A stretch of DNA of 22,046 nt from a virus: IMG/VR virus record IMGVR_UViG_3300037584_002964, positions 1 to 22,046 of that record; one strand, written 5' to 3'. Of this stretch, positions 20,260-22,046 are shown piece after piece (positions within the stretch are counted from its first letter, which is position 1; every line of letters starts with the position of its first letter). Position numbers and translations under genes: made by a program. The notes under the pieces were generated by a model. The model saw only the letters and a program-made list of their open reading frames with translations. It searched no databases and was not told the origin of the DNA.

Positions 20260-20269
20260 GAACACATAT

Positions 20270-20300
20270 AAGGGGAGGGTTAATTCCCTCCCTTTTTTTT
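20270..20300 (+). terminator. Strong intrinsic terminator after the capsid gene
   Basis: AAGGGGAGGG (20270-20279) pairs with CCCTCCCTTT (20286-20295) around loop TTAATT, 10 bp with one G-U pair. A run of eight T (20293-20300) completes a classical Rho-independent terminator. Confidence 0.9.
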
Positions 20301-20325
20301 TATTATAAATTTTAAATCAAATCAA

Positions 20326-21078
20326 ATGAAAACAAAAAAACAAATGCCTACTGTAAAGCAGTATAGGCTAAGACAAAACTCAGCTCCTTTATCTTATTTA
20401 TTACCTACAAGACACACAAGGAGATCGCCCTTACTTTATTTCGATAAAGACCAAAACATAAACAGACCTTTAAGATATTCATCTAACCAAAAGAGTCCTT
20501 TCGAGGATGAACAAGATGGAAACTTTATAATGGAGCCAATCATTTTTGAAGATGGCTTTTTAACAGTTCCTGCAAACAATCCTGTTCTTCAGCAATTCTT
20601 ACACTATCATCCGCAAAGAGATATTGTATTTGAGGAGGTGGATAAAGAAAGAGATGCTAAAGAAATTGTGGAAGAATTAAATGCAGAGGTAGATGCTTTA
20701 ATTAAAGCAAGACAGCTTACTATAGAACAACTAGAAAATGTATCACGTATATTGTTTAATGTTGACGTATCTAAAGTTTCAACAGCAGAATTAAAAAGAG
20801 ATGTACTTATATATGCACGTAATGAACCTGAAAACTTTTTAGATGTTTTATCTGATCCTGAGTTAGATCTTCAAGCTAAGGTAGCTATGTTCTTTGAAAA
20901 AGGATTGCTTGGATTTAGAAATAAAAACAAAGACGTATATTTTTATACGCCATCAAATAAAAAGAGAATGTTGACAATTCCTTATAATGAAGATCCTTAC
21001 TATGTAGTTACTTCATACTTACAAAGTGATGATGGTATTGATGCATTAAAGATGCTTGAAAGCCACCTAGAAGACTAG
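20326..21078 (+). CDS. Conserved virion-region protein, 250 aa
   Basis: A 250-residue protein downstream of the capsid terminator. The N-terminal section (SPLLYFDKDQNINRPLRYSS then NQKSPFEDEQDG, about residues 35-66) and the following beta strand (EPIIFEDGFLTVPANNPVLQ) form a pattern I associate with conserved phage structural-region proteins of unknown function. The C-terminal 140 residues are helical, with DALIKARQLTIEQLENVSRI and a YTPSNKKRMLTIPYNEDPYY segment. No signal or membrane span. Likely a capsid-associated or assembly protein. No promoter box was seen between the terminator and the start. Confidence 0.7.
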   Translation: MKTKKQMPTVKQYRLRQNSAPLSYLLPTRHTRRSPLLYFDKDQNINRPLRYSSNQKSPFEDEQDGNFIMEPIIFEDGFLTVPANNPVLQQFLHYHPQRDIVFEEVDKERDAKEIVEELNAEVDALIKARQLTIEQLENVSRILFNVDVSKVSTAELKRDVLIYARNEPENFLDVLSDPELDLQAKVAMFFEKGLLGFRNKNKDVYFYTPSNKKRMLTIPYNEDPYYVVTSYLQSDDGIDALKMLESHLED

Positions 21079-21089
21079 ATTTTTTTATG

Positions 21090-21097
21090 TATCTTTG
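21090..21097 (+). promoter_or_regulatory. -7 box TATCTTTG
   Basis: TATCTTTG lies 31 nt before the start at 21129, behind a T-run. Confidence 0.55.
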
Positions 21098-21128
21098 TAG
21101 TATTATTAACCCATTAAATTTTTAAACA

Positions 21129-21413
21129 ATGGCAAAGTTTTTATCAATCCCTGTAACAAGTGAAGGGAATCAATTAGTATCTGCTGATAACATTAAACTT
21201 ATTGAGCAGGCTTCAACTACTACCGTAACTATTGTATATGGTGGAGCAGCAGCACAAGATGTTATAACAATTACTCACGCTACTCAATCAAGTGGTCAAG
21301 AGATGAGAGATGTTATTCAAAATGCAGTTGTTGAGGCACATCAAACTTCGTGGCATAATGTTGTGACTACAGTAGCACCTACTAAAGCAGTAAGTGGTAT
21401 TGCTATAGCATAA
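21129..21413 (+). CDS. Small conserved structural-region protein, 94 aa
   Basis: A 94-residue protein, MAKFLSIPVTSEGNQLVSAD, then a beta-rich ASTTTVTIVYGGAAAQDVIT, helix QEMRDVIQNAVVEAHQTSWH and the closing PTKAVSGIAIA. The 'FLSIPVTxxGxQLVSxDxI ... TWxxVVxxxxPxxAVSxIxIA' layout occurs in small proteins near capsid genes of diverse marine phages. The alternating strand-helix pattern suggests one small alpha/beta domain. It is a single-gene unit, with its own promoter and terminator, which suggests high or independently tuned expression. Confidence 0.75.
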   Translation: MAKFLSIPVTSEGNQLVSADNIKLIEQASTTTVTIVYGGAAAQDVITITHATQSSGQEMRDVIQNAVVEAHQTSWHNVVTTVAPTKAVSGIAIA

Positions 21414-21435
21414 TATAAACCATAGTTTTATTATT

Positions 21436-21468
21436 AGAGGATGTAAAAAAATGCATCCTCTTTTTTTT
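21436..21468 (+). terminator. Intrinsic terminator
   Basis: AGAGGATG (21436-21443) pairs with CATCCTCT (21454-21461) over a 10-nt loop. A run of eight T (21461-21468) follows. Only three bases separate it from the next promoter element. Confidence 0.9.
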
Positions 21469-21470
21469 CT

Positions 21471-21488
21471 TTATCTTTGTAAAAAGAT
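21471..21488 (+). promoter_or_regulatory. -7 box TATCTTTG with palindromic leader, copy 2
   Basis: TTATCTTTGTAAAAAGAT (21471-21488) is identical to 10028-10045, with the start codon six nt downstream (21494). The -7 box is 21472-21479. Confidence 0.6.
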
Positions 21489-21493
21489 CACAA

Positions 21494-22046
21494 ATGATAA
21501 ACTCGATCAGAAACACTGTACTATCCATTATAAATAAAAATAACTATGGATATATTTCTCCTTCGGACTTTAATCTATTTGCTAAACAAGCACAGCTAGA
21601 TTTGTTTGAAGATTATTTTTACACGTACAATTTTCAAATCAACAAAGAAAACGCAAGAAGATCAGGAACAGGTTATGCTGATTTAAAGAAAGGATTAGCA
21701 GAAGTAATTGAATCTTTTTCGGTTAGTGCTGACCTATCACAAAACTTAGGGAATACTTTTATTGTACCGACAGCAGCTACTACAGGTAGTGATTACTATC
21801 TTATCAACAAAGTATTGTTTAATACCGGAGTGGCAGGAACCCCTTTAAGAGAAATGGAAAAGGTAAACCATACTAAAATAACCATGCTCAACAATTCTTT
21901 ACTTACAGCACCTAACGAAACTTTTCCTGCGTATACTTTAGAGGGAGATCTTATTACTGCATATCCTGCCACTATAGATGGTAGTGGGACTCAAAAGGTT
22001 AACTGTCAATACTTTAGGTATCCTAAAGATCCTAAGTGGACCTATG
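21494..22046 (+). CDS. Putative neck/connector-type structural protein, truncated by window end
   Basis: An open frame of at least 184 residues that runs off the window. It starts MINSIRNTVLSIINKNNYGY with ISPSDFNLFAKQAQLDLFED (about 21-40), then YNFQINKENARRSGTGYADL and strands such as DYYLINKVLFNTG and MEKVNHTKITMLNNSLL, ending in QYFRYPKDPKWTY at the edge. The N-terminal helix pair 'TVxxIINKxNxGYISPSDFN' and the later 'YFRYPKDPKW' resemble phage head-tail connector or neck proteins near the capsid gene. Confidence is limited by truncation. Confidence 0.65.
   Translation, partial: MINSIRNTVLSIINKNNYGYISPSDFNLFAKQAQLDLFEDYFYTYNFQINKENARRSGTGYADLKKGLAEVIESFSVSADLSQNLGNTFIVPTAATTGSDYYLINKVLFNTGVAGTPLREMEKVNHTKITMLNNSLLTAPNETFPAYTLEGDLITAYPATIDGSGTQKVNCQYFRYPKDPKWTY

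Overview
The window looks like part of a tailed bacteriophage (Caudoviricetes) infecting a member of the Bacteroidota, probably a flavobacterium-like host. The signs are AT-rich DNA, start codons preceded by A/T-rich leaders instead of Shine-Dalgarno sequences, and a recurrent TAnnTTTG promoter box (TATCTTTG, TAACTTTG or TATATTTG) in front of transcription units. No tRNA, rRNA, CRISPR array or insertion sequence was seen. The portal, capsid and terminase sizes and the gene order recall podovirus or crAss-like marine phages, but that placement is an inference.

Left block (1-2560, minus strand): a tightly packed operon of at least eleven very small genes, likely early or accessory. Most are unrecognised. 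Almost all gene junctions carry the same A-rich element, which both ends the upstream gene (C-terminal tails of the type LTKIK or LITKNK) and forms the start region of the next. A divergent non-coding region (2522-3081) follows. It contains an unusual G-run tract in otherwise AT-rich DNA and a palindromic site that recurs inside the left block.

Middle (3082-5880, plus strand): a 65-residue protein with its own promoter and terminator, then an array of GGTGTTGAT-like direct and inverted repeats, then a phage groEL-groES pair with overlapping reading frames. A convergent minus-strand gene that I read as a winged-helix DNA-binding protein overlaps the 3' end of groES. Its promoter is interleaved with the promoter of the next plus-strand unit.

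Right (5885-22046, plus strand): first a run of very small basic proteins. Next come virion surface proteins (a decoration-like protein, a LamG/concanavalin-like lectin, a fibre-like protein) and what looks like a lysis set (single-membrane-span proteins, a YkuD-like cell-wall enzyme, a spanin-like lipoprotein). A second protein of GroES-like character follows, then a possible small terminase, large terminase, portal, scaffold-like protein, major capsid protein, two further conserved structural proteins, and a truncated neck/connector-type gene at the window end.

Reading it as a system: the right block builds and packages the capsid and lyses the host. The phage brings its own GroEL/GroES, plausibly to fold capsid or other virion proteins. 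The divergent region and repeat array between the blocks are the best candidates for the replication origin and the early/late switch.
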